DNA of 64,000 bases from an uncultured Pelagibacteraceae bacterium (GTDB taxonomy: Bacteria; Pseudomonadota; Alphaproteobacteria; Pelagibacterales; Pelagibacteraceae): contig CACKFY010000001.1 in the NCBI GenBank assembly GCA_902599495.1, positions 1 to 64,000 of the forward strand. The letters run 5' to 3'. Position 1 is the stretch's first letter. The number at the start of each line of letters is the position of its first letter. This document shows, one piece after another, positions 22,848 to 35,631 of this stretch. The notes under the pieces were generated by a model. It had not been told where the DNA came from and did not search any database. It saw only the letters and a list, made by a program, of their open reading frames with translations. A program made the position numbers and the translations under genes.

Positions 22848-24809
22848 ATGGAAGTCCCTATTTTATTACCAAAAGTTTTTAATCATCCTTTTACTTATAT
22901 CTATAATCCTCAAAAAATTAAAAATCTTAATCAAGGAGATATTGTTATTGTTCCTTTTGGTAGAAAAAAAGAAATAGGAGTTGTATGGGATAAAATTAAA
23001 AAAACTGAAAAAAAAATCAAACTTAAGCAAATAGAAAAAAAAATTACTAATGTAAGTTTAAATAAAAAAATTATTGAATTTGTTAATTGGTTTTCAACTT
23101 ATAATATTACTCCAAAGGGGATGATTTTAAAAATGTGTTTAGGAAACTTGAAAAGTTTCGAAGAAAAAAAGAAAAAAAAAATAATTTGGAGCAGTATAGA
23201 AAAAACAGAATACATATTAAACAATGAGCAAAAACATGCTTTAAATAGTCTTGAAAGTCTAGGGGATAATTTTACAGTTTCTGTTTTACAGGGTATTACT
23301 GGATCAGGAAAAACATTGGTATATTTTGAAAGAATAAGAAAATTGGTTCAAGAAAATAAACAAGCTTTAATTTTAATTCCTGAAATATTTCTTACTACTC
23401 AATTTAAAAATAGATTTAAATTATTTTTCGGTTATGAACCAGCAATTTGGCATTCAAAAATTAGTTTAAATAGAAAAAAAAATATTTGGTTATCAGTTGC
23501 AAAAAATAAAATAAAGATTGTATTAGGTGCAAGATCGTCTTTATTTTTACCTTTTAAGAAACTTGGTTTGATAATAGTAGATGAAGAACACGACTCATCT
23601 TATAAGCAAGAAGAGAGCGTTATTTATAACGCTAGGGACATGGCAATATCAAGAGCATCTATAGAAAACATACCTATACATTTAATTACTTCAATACCGT
23701 CATTAGAAACTTACAATAATATAAAAATAAAAAAATACAAAAAAACCGAATTAAAGAATAGATTTAAAAATTTTCCTTTACCGAAAACAAAAATTATAAA
23801 TTTAAATTTAGAAAAAATTAACAAAAAATCAATATCTGATGAAACTATCAAAATTGTTGAAATATATCTAAAAAAGAAAAATCAAATATTATTCTTTTTA
23901 AATAGAAGAGGATATGCGCCATTTCTTATTTGTAAAAATTGTGGATATAGGCATGTTTGTCCTAACTGCTCAATTTATTTAACTTATCATAAAATATTGG
24001 ATAAAATAATTTGTCATCATTGCGGGCACCAAAGTATTTCTAAAAAAAAATGTAAAGATAAAAATCTATTATGTGATTTTTCTATGTATGGTCCAGGCGT
24101 AGAAAAAGTCTTTGAAGAATTAAAAAAAAATTTTCCAGATAAAGTAGTAAAAATATTTTCAAGTGATTATTTGAATAAAAAAAAATATTCAGAAGACTTA
24201 ATCAGAGAAGTAAATGAAGAAAAAATTGATATTTTGGTTGGAACACAGATGATTTCAAAAGGATTTAATTTTCCTAAACTAAATTGTATAGTTGTAGTAG
24301 ATGCAGATTTTACTGGAAAAGGTTACGACCTAAGAACCACTGAAAAAAATATTCAATTATATAATCAGCTTAGTGGTAGAGCTGGTAGATTTTCAAAGGA
24401 TTCTATAATTATATATCAGACAATAAATCCTAATGATGAAGTTCTTGAAAATATTACAAAAAATAAAACAGAAAATTTTTTAATAAATGAATTAAAAGTA
24501 AGAAAACAAAATAATCTTCCGCCATATTTTAGATTAATTTCTATTATTATTTCCTCCAATAATAGAGAAAATAGTTATCAGGGAGCTATAGAAATAAAGA
24601 AAAAACTAGAGCAACTAAACCATGTTCAAATTCTTGGACCAGTTGACTCACCTATTTTTAAGAAAAAAAAAATGTTCAGAACAAGATTATTAATACGCAC
24701 AGAAAGCAAGAATATGTGTCAGAAACCTCTGGCTAAGGTTTTAGAAAAGCTTAAAATATCCTCTAAAATTAAACTCACAGTTGATGTTGATCCCATTAAT
24801 TTCACATAA
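22848..24809 (+). CDS. priA: Primosomal protein N' (replication restart helicase PriA)
   Basis: A 653-residue helicase that reloads the replisome at stalled forks. N-terminal DNA-binding domain, then Walker A GITGSGKT near residue 143, IIVDEEHDSSYKQEE (DEEH box) near 245, and LNRRGYAPFLICKNCGYRHVCPNC, the zinc-binding insert, near 355. The Cys pattern of the second zinc half is CHHCG followed by C-x6-C (CKDKNLLC) rather than the usual C-x2-C. C-terminal motifs ILVGTQMISKGFNFPKL and LSGRAGR are intact. Confidence 0.93.
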   Translation: MEVPILLPKVFNHPFTYIYNPQKIKNLNQGDIVIVPFGRKKEIGVVWDKIKKTEKKIKLKQIEKKITNVSLNKKIIEFVNWFSTYNITPKGMILKMCLGNLKSFEEKKKKKIIWSSIEKTEYILNNEQKHALNSLESLGDNFTVSVLQGITGSGKTLVYFERIRKLVQENKQALILIPEIFLTTQFKNRFKLFFGYEPAIWHSKISLNRKKNIWLSVAKNKIKIVLGARSSLFLPFKKLGLIIVDEEHDSSYKQEESVIYNARDMAISRASIENIPIHLITSIPSLETYNNIKIKKYKKTELKNRFKNFPLPKTKIINLNLEKINKKSISDETIKIVEIYLKKKNQILFFLNRRGYAPFLICKNCGYRHVCPNCSIYLTYHKILDKIICHHCGHQSISKKKCKDKNLLCDFSMYGPGVEKVFEELKKNFPDKVVKIFSSDYLNKKKYSEDLIREVNEEKIDILVGTQMISKGFNFPKLNCIVVVDADFTGKGYDLRTTEKNIQLYNQLSGRAGRFSKDSIIIYQTINPNDEVLENITKNKTENFLINELKVRKQNNLPPYFRLISIIISSNNRENSYQGAIEIKKKLEQLNHVQILGPVDSPIFKKKKMFRTRLLIRTESKNMCQKPLAKVLEKLKISSKIKLTVDVDPINFT

Positions 24810-24859
24810 TTTAATATATCATCTTGAAGGGGCTACTAAGCTATGCTAGGACCATTTAT

Positions 24860-24878
24860 TTCTTAAATAATTCTTAAA
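24860..24878 (+). repeat. Short direct repeat in the atpH leader
   Basis: The octamer TTCTTAAA occurs at 24860-24867 and again at 24871-24878, an 11-bp period, just upstream of the AGGA ribosome-binding site of atpH. The spacing of one helical turn could suit a regulator, but the sequence is AT-rich and may be chance. The rest of the 80-bp gap between priA and atpH holds no gene and no convincing promoter. Confidence 0.3.
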
Positions 24879-24889
24879 CAGGATTGAAA

Positions 24890-25447
24890 TTGAGTGGAGT
24901 AAAAACATTTTCAAACGAGACCTCAGAGCGTTATGCCTTAGCTTTATTTGAGCTATCTAGCGAGAAATCTGAAACCGAGGAAATTGAAAAAAACATATCT
25001 CTTATTTTAAAGATTTTTAACAACAACCCAGAATTTATCAATTTTTTAAAAAATCCTACTATTCGATTAGAAATTCAAAGTAAAATTTTTGATGAAATCG
25101 CTAAAATTATGAAATTAAATAAAACTTTGAGTAATTTTCTTCAGTTTTTAATAAAAAAAAGGAGAATATATTTTTTGGATAAAATTTTGGAAAAATTTAC
25201 AAAATTGACTTCTGAAAAAAAAGGAGAAATAAAAGCAGTGCTTATTTCTTCAAAAAATCTTTCTGAGGAAGAAAGAAATAATATAAATCAAGAAATTTCA
25301 AAAGCAATAAAATCTAAATTAGATTTTACATATAAAACTGATGTAAGCTTAATAAGCGGTGTAAAAATACAAGTTGGTAGTTTATTGATAGACACTTCTG
25401 TGAGCAATAAATTAAAAAGAATTAAACAGTTAATTATTGAAAATTAA
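24890..25447 (+). CDS. atpH: F1 ATP synthase delta subunit
   Basis: Connects F1 to the b-subunit stator. OSCP/delta signature: [15 protein letters not shown] at the N-terminus and the C-terminal [28 protein letters not shown] 24890 is preferred because an AGGA at 24880 stands 6 bp away; TTG 24884, two codons earlier, is too close to that site. About 185 residues. First gene of atpHAGDC; the membrane F0 genes are not in this window, as is normal in alphaproteobacteria. Confidence 0.92.
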   Translation: MSGVKTFSNETSERYALALFELSSEKSETEEIEKNISLILKIFNNNPEFINFLKNPTIRLEIQSKIFDEIAKIMKLNKTLSNFLQFLIKKRRIYFLDKILEKFTKLTSEKKGEIKAVLISSKNLSEEERNNINQEISKAIKSKLDFTYKTDVSLISGVKIQVGSLLIDTSVSNKLKRIKQLIIEN

Positions 25448-25448
25448 A

Positions 25449-26979
25449 ATGGAAATTAATCCTTCTGAAATAACAAAACTACTCAAAGAGCAAATAAAAA
25501 ACTTCGGTGAAAAAGCTGAAGTCTCTGAAGTAGGTAAGGTACTGACAGTAGGAGATGGTATAGCAAGAGTTTATGGCTTAGATAACGTGCAAGCTGGTGA
25601 AATGGTAGAATTTAATGATGGTTCTAAAGGCATGGCTCTTAATTTAGAAAGCGATAATGTTGGTATAGTAATTTTTGGAGATGATAGACAAATTAAAGAG
25701 GGAGATACTGTTAAACGTACCAATTCGATAGTTGATGTTCCTGTAGGCAAAGAACTTCTTGGTAGAGTAGTCGATGGTTTGGGAGTACCGATAGATGGCA
25801 AGGGAACTTTGCCTTCTAAAATAATTAGAAAAAGAGTTGAAGTTAAAGCACCTGGCATTATTCCACGTCAATCGGTCAATGAGCCAATGCAAACAGGTCT
25901 TAAAGCTATAGATAGCTTAATACCGATTGGAAGAGGCCAAAGGGAGTTGATAATCGGAGACAGACAAACTGGTAAAACAGCAGTTGCGGTCGATACGATC
26001 ATAAACCAGAAAGCAATAAATGAGTCGAGTGATGAAAAGAAAAAACTTTACTGCGTATATGTTGCAATAGGTCAAAAAAGATCAACTGTAGCTCAAATAG
26101 TAAAAACATTAGAAGACGCTGGTGCCATGAAGTACACAACAGTTGTATCTGCAACTGCTTCGGACTCAGCACCACTACAATTTTTAGCTCCATATACTGG
26201 ATGTACTATTGGTGAATATTTTAGAGACAATGGAATGCATGCTTTGATAATTTATGATGATCTTTCAAAACAAGCTGTTGCTTATCGTCAAATGTCTCTG
26301 TTATTAAGGAGGCCACCTGGTAGGGAAGCATACCCAGGAGATGTTTTTTATCTACACAGTAGACTTTTGGAAAGAGCTGCAAAACTAAATGAAAAAAATG
26401 GAGGAGGTTCTTTAACGGCTTTACCGATCATAGAAACTCAAGCAGGAGATGTTTCTGCCTACATACCTACGAATGTTATCTCAATAACAGATGGACAAAT
26501 ATTTTTAGAAACTGAACTATTCAATCAGGGTATACGACCAGCAGTTAACGTTGGCCTCTCTGTTTCAAGAGTAGGATCAGCAGCACAAACAAAAGCAATG
26601 AAAAAAGTTGCTGGCTCTATAAAACTGGAACTTGCACAGTACCGAGAGATGGCTGCGTTTGCACAATTTGGGTCAGATTTGGATGTTTCAACTCAAAAAC
26701 TTTTAAATAGAGGATCAAAGCTAACTGAGCTACTTAAACAAAACCAATATTCACCTCTTACAGTAGCAGAACAAGTTGTATCAATATTTACAGGAGTAAG
26801 TGGTTATCTCGACAATATTGAACTTAACAAAATTAAAAAGTTTGAAACGAACTTACTAGAAAAGATCAGAAGTGATTATCCTGAAATATTAGAAAATATA
26901 AATACATCTGGAAAGTTAGAAGATGAAACAAAAAATAAATTAATTGAGATTATAGAGGTCCAAAAAAAGGAAGTTTCTA

Positions 26980-26987
<8 letters not shown>
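25449..26987 (+). CDS. atpA: F1 ATP synthase alpha subunit
   Basis: Regulatory nucleotide-binding subunit of the F1 hexamer. Walker A is [10 protein letters not shown] near residue 170, [16 protein letters not shown] follows, and [47 protein letters not shown] covers the Walker B and subunit-interface region. I use ATG 25449 ([12 protein letters not shown]); a TTG four codons earlier lies in the atpH end. It overlaps atpG by 8 bp. Confidence 0.97.
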
Positions 26988-29273
<2,286 letters not shown>

Positions 29274-29277
29274 TAAA

Positions 29278-29661
29278 GTGGAAGAAAAATTTAAAATTGA
29301 AATTATTAGCCCAGATAAAGGTATTTTTTCTGGAGATATCAAAGAGGCAGTTATACCCTGTTTTGAGGGTCAGGCTACTATTTTAAAGGATCATATTCCT
29401 TTAATAACTTTCCTAAGACCGGGACTGGTTGAAATAGAAAATGATAAAAAATTTTATGTTGAAGATGGAACAGTAGAGTTTTCAAATAATAATCTTCTAA
29501 TTTTGTCAGCCTCTATACAAAATATAAAACACATTGAAAAAGAAAAAATTAATTTAATGCTTAAAGAGGCTAAAGAAAAAATTTCCTCAAATCAAATATC
29601 GGATAAACAAAAATATATTCTCAATTATAAAATAGAAACCTTAGAACAAATTAGTTTATAA
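29278..29661 (+). CDS. atpC: F1 ATP synthase epsilon subunit
   Basis: GTG start. Beta-sandwich signature: FKIEIISPDKGIFSGDIKEAVIPCFEGQATILKDHIPLITFLRPG, followed by a helical C-terminal part with lower conservation. The 127 residues are near the alphaproteobacterial norm. It closes the operon and its last 11 bp overlap, tail to tail, the end of rppH on the other strand, leaving no room for a separate terminator. Confidence 0.94.
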   Translation: MEEKFKIEIISPDKGIFSGDIKEAVIPCFEGQATILKDHIPLITFLRPGLVEIENDKKFYVEDGTVEFSNNNLLILSASIQNIKHIEKEKINLMLKEAKEKISSNQISDKQKYILNYKIETLEQISL

Positions 29662-30118
29662 AATTCTTAATTTCTAATCTTAATTTAATATAAACCTCTT
29701 TTTTAAAATCTACAATTACTTCGGGAAGAGTATTATAATCAATCCACTTCCACTCTATAAACTCAGGATGTTTAGTTTTCAAATTTATCTCATTTTCATT
29801 GCCAATAAACTTTACTATAAACCACTTTTGCTTTTGACCTCTATATTGTCCTTTCCAAATTTTTCCAAGTAAATTTGGAGGAAGTTCATATTCTAACCAA
29901 CTTTCAATTTCTTTTAAAATTTTAATTTTTGTTATACTTGTTTCTTCCTCTAGTTCTCTTTTCATGGCATTAAAAGGTGTTTCATTTTTATTAATTCCTC
30001 CTTGAGGCATTTGCCATCGGTCCACAGGATTATCTTTTCTCTTACCAACGAATACTTTGTTTTCATTGTTAAGCACAATTACGCCAACACCATTTCTCAT
30101 AGGTAACTTACTTAACAT
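29651..30118 (-). CDS. rppH: RNA pyrophosphohydrolase (Nudix)
   Basis: Converts 5'-triphosphate mRNA ends to monophosphate and so triggers decay. It shows RNGVGVIVLNNENKVFVGKR and WQMPQGGI, then a Nudix box (GGINKNETPFNAMKRELEEE, near residues 40-60) in which the consensus Gly after REUXEE is Ser. About 155 residues, as in the family. I prefer ATG 30118 (MLSKLPMRNG) over the TTG two codons upstream in the ctpA stop. Last gene of the rplU-to-rppH operon. Confidence 0.92.
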   Translation of the reverse strand: MLSKLPMRNGVGVIVLNNENKVFVGKRKDNPVDRWQMPQGGINKNETPFNAMKRELEEETSITKIKILKEIESWLEYELPPNLLGKIWKGQYRGQKQKWFIVKFIGNENEINLKTKHPEFIEWKWIDYNTLPEVIVDFKKEVYIKLRLEIKNFIN

Positions 30119-30120
30119 TT

Positions 30121-31266
30121 TCAAGATTGAAAAAGTTTAATAGCATAATTTAACTGATTGTCTTTATCAGAGTCTAATTTAAATTCTTCCTTTTCTTTTA
30201 CAATTATGTCCGGAGACACACCTACTTCGGAAATTGATTTACCAGAGGGTAAATAATATTTTGATATTGTTAGACGTATTCCACCTCCATTGTTAAGTGG
30301 AATAATAGATTGCACAGAGCCTTTTCCGTAAGAGTTTTCTCCAATTATTATTGCTCTTTTGTGGTCCTTAAGTGCGCCAGCAAATATTTCAGATGCAGAA
30401 GCAGATCCATTGTTTATCAATACAATAATCGGCTTACCTTTTATTCCATCACCAGCTCTTGCAAAAAACTTTCTTGTTTCACTTACTTGTCTTCCTTTAG
30501 TCGAAACTATTTCACCTTCCTCTAAAAAAAAATCAGTAATACTGATTGCTTGTGTTAGTAAACCACCAGGATTGTTTCTTAGATCTATTATATAGCCAAC
30601 TAATTCTTTTTGTTTTTCGTAACTTTTTATTTCTTTAATAAATTGTTTATCACTATTTTCATTAAAAGATTTTAATCTTATGTAACCAATATTTTTTTGT
30701 TTACCTAAAATTTTAGACTCCACAGATTTTACCTCAATAATTTGCCTTTTAATATTAAAAGTTAATGGTTTTTTTATACCTTTTCTTCTTACTGTTAATT
30801 TAATACTTGAACCGACGGGTCCTCTCATTAATTTAACTGCCTCCATTAATGTTTTCCCTTGTACCTGCTCATTATTAATTCTTACTATATAATCACCTGC
30901 TTTAATCCCTACTTTTTCAGCAGGAGTATCCGCAATAGGAGATATTACTTTTACAACACCAGCTTCCATCCCAATTTCAATTCCTAATCCTCCGAACTCT
31001 CCTTTCGACTCTGTTTGCATACTTTTAAAAAGTTCAGGCGACATATAAGCAGAATAAGGATCTAAAGATTGTAATACGCCATTTATTGCTGAATCCATTA
31101 CATCTGACTGATCTATTTCATCAACATATTCTTTTTGAATTTTTTCTAATACTTCACCAAATAAATCTATCTTTTCATACAGTTTATCAGAAGCAGTATT
31201 GGAAAAGACTTTGGTACTAAAAAAAATAAAAAAAATTAATAAAGAGCTTAAAAGAATTTTTTTCAT
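30121..31266 (-). CDS. ctpA: Carboxyl-terminal processing protease, S41 family
   Basis: Exported serine protease: signal peptide in the first 22 residues (hydrophobic IFFIFFSTKVFS), PDZ domain around residues 85-170 (GGLGIEIGMEAGVVKVISPIADTPAEKVGIKAGDYI), and the S41 catalytic part with Ser in NNGSASASEIFAGALKD and Lys in NSYGKGSVQSI near 290-320. The family trims C-termini of periplasmic proteins. 381 residues. Its start overlaps the rsfS stop by 4 bp. Confidence 0.94.
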   Translation of the reverse strand: MKKILLSSLLIFFIFFSTKVFSNTASDKLYEKIDLFGEVLEKIQKEYVDEIDQSDVMDSAINGVLQSLDPYSAYMSPELFKSMQTESKGEFGGLGIEIGMEAGVVKVISPIADTPAEKVGIKAGDYIVRINNEQVQGKTLMEAVKLMRGPVGSSIKLTVRRKGIKKPLTFNIKRQIIEVKSVESKILGKQKNIGYIRLKSFNENSDKQFIKEIKSYEKQKELVGYIIDLRNNPGGLLTQAISITDFFLEEGEIVSTKGRQVSETRKFFARAGDGIKGKPIIVLINNGSASASEIFAGALKDHKRAIIIGENSYGKGSVQSIIPLNNGGGIRLTISKYYLPSGKSISEVGVSPDIIVKEKEEFKLDSDKDNQLNYAIKLFQS

Positions 31267-31610
31267 ATCAATGCTTTTTCTTTAGGCAGGTCTTCTGACC
31301 ACATTTTTTCAAGATCATAAAATGATCTTTTTTCTGGATGGAATAAATGAACTATTACGTCTATAGCATCTACAAGCTTCCAATCACTGCTCTCATAGCC
31401 TTCTATTCTACAATTGCTCAATCCATATTTTTTCAACTCTACCAAAAGATTTTCTGATAAAGACTGTAGGTGTCTAGATGAAGTTCCAGATGCAACTATC
31501 ATGTAATCTGCAATATATGATTTTTTTTTAAGGTCGATAATAATTATATTATTTGCTTTATTCTTACTTAGTGAGTCTTCTATTACTTTTTTAATTTTTT
31601 TAACTTCCAT
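31263..31610 (-). CDS. rsfS: Ribosomal silencing factor RsfS
   Basis: Binds uL14 and blocks 30S-50S joining under starvation. It carries the family blocks IIIIDLKKKSYIADYMIVASGTSSRHLQSL, IEGYESSDWKLVDAIDVIVHLFHPEKRSFYDLEKMW. The 115 residues are typical. It overlaps nadD by 11 bp upstream and ctpA by 4 bp downstream; the nadD-rsfS pair is widely conserved. Confidence 0.95.
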   Translation of the reverse strand: MEVKKIKKVIEDSLSKNKANNIIIIDLKKKSYIADYMIVASGTSSRHLQSLSENLLVELKKYGLSNCRIEGYESSDWKLVDAIDVIVHLFHPEKRSFYDLEKMWSEDLPKEKALI

Positions 31611-32139
31611 TAATAATTTTATTTCTTAACCGTGTTGAAGATACATCGATCTTCAAATTTTTAAAAAATTTAAAATTTTCGTTTTTCAGATGCTTCATTA
31701 TAACAGATTTTTTTGCTTTTGTGTCAAATCCTTTTCTTGAAAAAACAACTAAATTACTCACTTTTAATAATTCTTTATAGTTTTTCCATTTATGAAAATT
31801 TATGAGATTATCTGATCCAATGATAAAAAAAATCTTACATTTATTGTCTTTTTTTAAAAATCTTATCATCGCTATTGTGGTCTTTGATTTAATTTTATCT
31901 TCATAATGTTTAAGAAAAATCTTTTTGTGTCCTTTTAAAATTTTTCGGCATAATTTCTTTCTTATCGCAAAAGAGAAAAATGGATTTTTTTTTAACGGAT
32001 TTTTTTTGGTTATTGCCCAGATTACTTTTTTTAATTTAAGAAGTTTTAAACTTTTTCTGCTTACATATAAGTGTCCTTTGTGAGGTGGGTCGAAACTTCC
32101 ACCAAGGATACCAATATTTTCTAATTTATTTTTTACCAT
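31600..32139 (-). CDS. nadD: Nicotinate-nucleotide adenylyltransferase
   Basis: Adenylates nicotinate mononucleotide in NAD synthesis. It has the nucleotidyltransferase motif GILGGSFDPPHKGHLYVSRKSLK at the N-terminus, FFIIGSDNLINFHKWKNYKELLK near residue 100 and the C-terminal IDVSSTRLRNKI. The 179 residues are slightly short for the family but all motifs are present. It starts 5 bp after proA. Confidence 0.93.
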   Translation of the reverse strand: MVKNKLENIGILGGSFDPPHKGHLYVSRKSLKLLKLKKVIWAITKKNPLKKNPFFSFAIRKKLCRKILKGHKKIFLKHYEDKIKSKTTIAMIRFLKKDNKCKIFFIIGSDNLINFHKWKNYKELLKVSNLVVFSRKGFDTKAKKSVIMKHLKNENFKFFKNLKIDVSSTRLRNKIINGS

Positions 32140-32144
32140 CAGTT

Positions 32145-33386
32145 TTATGGTCTAGTAATGCTGTTTCCTTTAACTATATATTTATATGAAGTTAATTGAT
32201 TAAGACCCACAGGTCCTCTCGGTGGAAGCTTATTAGTTGATATTCCTATCTCTCCCCCAAAACCAAACTCACCTCCGTCAGCAAATTGTGTGGAAACGTT
32301 ATGCATTGCTATTGAGCTATTCACATTGTTTAAAAAATATGAAGTATTATTTTTATTATTAGAAATTATACAATCAGTATGCATCGTGCCATATTTTAAA
32401 ATATGCGAAACAGCCTCTTTGACATCTTTTACACTTTTAATAGATAGCTTGGCATCCAGATATTCAGTTTTCCAGTCTAATTCCTTTGCTAATTTAAAAT
32501 TATTATTAAAAATTTTATTAATTTTTTTATCTACAACAACATCACAGCCGTTATCTATTAACGAATTGATAACTTTAATACCTTTAGTTTTTAAAATTTT
32601 TTCATTTATTAAAAGTGTCTCTAAAGCTCCACAAATACTAGTTCTTCTCATTTTTGCATTTAATATTACTTTTATTGCATTATCTAAATTGCTCTCTTTG
32701 TCCAAATAAATATGACAAATGCCTTCTAAGTGACCAATTACATGGACGTTTGAATATTTTTGAACTTTAGCGACCAAACTTTTCCCTCCCCTAGGTACGA
32801 TCACATCTATATATTTACTCATTTTAGATAATAAAAAATCTACAATTTTTCTATTTTTATTTTGTATGAACTGAAGACAATTTTGGTCGATTTTATTTTT
32901 TTTTAAAGATTTTCTAAATAAATCTGAAAGAATTTTATTTGAGTAAAAGGCCTCACTCCCCCCTCTTAGAATAGCACAGTTACTAGATTTAAGACATAAT
33001 GCTGCAACATCAGCGGTTACATTTGGTCTGCTCTCATATATTATTCCTATTACTCCAATGGGAGTTGTAACTCGTTTAATATTTAACTTATTTTTTCCCA
33101 TCCAGCTATCTAACGTTTTACCGATAGGATTTGGAAATTTTTTTATTTCGCTAATAGATTTAATTATATCCTCAATTTTTTTCTCATTTAAGATAAGTCT
33201 GTCCAATATATTTTTCCTTTTGAGATTTTTAACATCTTTAATATTTTCTCTAATAATTTTTTTTTTATTCAACAAAATTAACTTAATATAATAATCTAAA
33301 GTTTTATTAATTTTTTTATGATTTATTTTTTTTAATTTTTCAAAAGCTTGTTTTGATTTTTCACCAATGACTAAGATATTTTTCAT
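32145..33386 (-). CDS. proA: Gamma-glutamyl phosphate reductase
   Basis: Second step of proline synthesis, reducing glutamyl-5-phosphate to the semialdehyde. Aldehyde dehydrogenase-like fold; it shows PIGVIGIIYESRPNVTADVAALCLKSSNCAILRGGSEA near residue 105, the catalytic Cys in MRRTSICGALETLL near 250, and the C-terminal STQFADGGEFGFGGEIGISTNKLPPRGPVG. The 413 residues are normal. It follows proB after 1 bp. Confidence 0.96.
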   Translation of the reverse strand: MKNILVIGEKSKQAFEKLKKINHKKINKTLDYYIKLILLNKKKIIRENIKDVKNLKRKNILDRLILNEKKIEDIIKSISEIKKFPNPIGKTLDSWMGKNKLNIKRVTTPIGVIGIIYESRPNVTADVAALCLKSSNCAILRGGSEAFYSNKILSDLFRKSLKKNKIDQNCLQFIQNKNRKIVDFLLSKMSKYIDVIVPRGGKSLVAKVQKYSNVHVIGHLEGICHIYLDKESNLDNAIKVILNAKMRRTSICGALETLLINEKILKTKGIKVINSLIDNGCDVVVDKKINKIFNNNFKLAKELDWKTEYLDAKLSIKSVKDVKEAVSHILKYGTMHTDCIISNNKNNTSYFLNNVNSSIAMHNVSTQFADGGEFGFGGEIGISTNKLPPRGPVGLNQLTSYKYIVKGNSITRP

Positions 33387-33387
33387 A

Positions 33388-34479
33388 TTATAATTTTACC
33401 ATATCATCTTTATGAACAACTTCTGTTTTGCTAGCGTATCCAAGGATTCTTTCTATTTCATTGCTTTGTCTACCTTTAATTTTTCCAATTTCATTAGAAG
33501 AAAAAGACGCCAACCCTCTTGCGAGCTTGATATTATTTTCATCTGCTATCAAAATATTTTCACCTTTATTAAATTTACCACTGATTGTTTTTATACCTGC
33601 GGCCAATAAGCTTTTACCATTTTTTAAAGCATCTGCCGCCCCTTTATCAATAAAAATAGTACCGTGTGAACTTAATGAACTTACAATCCATTTTTTTCGT
33701 GCAGCCATGGTCGATATTTTAGGTATAAATTTAGTGAATATTTTCTTTTCTATCATATATTTAATTGGATTTTTTCTATTTCCATTACTTATAAACATAT
33801 GACAACCAGCGTTCATACAAATATTCGCAGCTTCAAGTTTCGTAATCATCCCTCCGGAACCATAACTATTTTTTTTTGTATCAGCTAATTTATAGATATT
33901 ACTATTAAGATTTTTAACTTCTTTAATAATCTTATTTGTATTCCCTTTATCGTAAAGACCATCAACGTCTGAAAAAATTATAAGTGTGTCTGCTCCTATT
34001 ATTTGAGCAACTCTTGCTGCCAACCTATCGTTATCACCATATTTTATTTCAGATGTAGCAGTTGTATCATTTTCATTTACAATGGGTATAGCTTTTAATT
34101 TAAATAGATTATCAAATGTTCTTCTGACATTTAAAGCTCTTCTTCTTTGTTCCGTGTCATCTGGTGAAATTAAAATTTGGCCAACCTTAAAATTATTTTT
34201 TTTAAATATTTTCTGAAATTCCTCGGTTAAACGTATTTGTCCAATTGAAGCTATAGCCTGACTCATTTCAAGTTTAATTTTTTTTGTTTTTATCTTTAAG
34301 TAGTTTTGGCCAAGAGCAATAGCACCGGAAGAAACAATTACAACATCTCTATTTTTTTTAAACCTTTTAATATCTTTTGTTAAACTATCAACCCAGTTTT
34401 TTTTAAAATTACCTTTTTTGTCTATAACAGTAGTTGAACCCAACTTAATTACAATTTTTTTTGAATTATCTATTAACAT
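33388..34479 (-). CDS. proB: Glutamate 5-kinase
   Basis: First step of proline synthesis. The amino-acid kinase domain shows IVIKLGSTTV, VIVSSGAIALG, FKVGQILISPDD, PIVNENDTTA and FSDVDGLYDK; YGSGGMITKLEAANICMNAG follows. The final 85 or so residues form a PUA domain, giving the full-length 363-residue type. Its first 7 bp overlap the stop region of a 42-residue ORF upstream, suggesting coupled translation. Confidence 0.95.
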   Translation of the reverse strand: MLIDNSKKIVIKLGSTTVIDKKGNFKKNWVDSLTKDIKRFKKNRDVVIVSSGAIALGQNYLKIKTKKIKLEMSQAIASIGQIRLTEEFQKIFKKNNFKVGQILISPDDTEQRRRALNVRRTFDNLFKLKAIPIVNENDTTATSEIKYGDNDRLAARVAQIIGADTLIIFSDVDGLYDKGNTNKIIKEVKNLNSNIYKLADTKKNSYGSGGMITKLEAANICMNAGCHMFISNGNRKNPIKYMIEKKIFTKFIPKISTMAARKKWIVSSLSSHGTIFIDKGAADALKNGKSLLAAGIKTISGKFNKGENILIADENNIKLARGLASFSSNEIGKIKGRQSNEIERILGYASKTEVVHKDDMVKL

Positions 34480-34601
34480 TTTTTCTTTTTCTTCATTTTG
34501 CTCGGTAATAGTCCTTTATTTACAGCTCTAGCTCTTTCAGAGAATCCTAATTTTTCCCCGTTCTTAATTTTTCTCTTAATTGTAGACAATTTCGCAACCA
34601 T
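34473..34601 (-). CDS. Unrecognised 42-residue basic protein between obgE and proB
   Basis: An ORF of 42 codons starting ATG at 34601, 8 bp after the obgE stop and overlapping the proB start by 7 bp. The product begins MVAKLSTIKRKIKNGEK and contains LGFSERARAVNKGLLPSK before a run of lysines and a terminal Cys; it is strongly basic and has no membrane segment. I do not recognise a family. The tight operon fit (it fills the only gap in this operon and couples to proB) is the main evidence that it is real. A ribosome- or RNA-related role would suit the charge and the rplU-rpmA-obgE company, but that is a guess. Confidence 0.7.
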   Translation of the reverse strand: MVAKLSTIKRKIKNGEKLGFSERARAVNKGLLPSKMKKKKKC

Positions 34602-34609
34602 TTTAATTA

Positions 34610-35614
<1,005 letters not shown>

Positions 35615-35631
35615 TTAAGTTATTTATATTT

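Noticed and set aside
24843-24866. Seven-codon ORF upstream of atpH as a leader peptide
   Set aside because: Too short to judge, no Shine-Dalgarno, and no attenuator hairpin follows.
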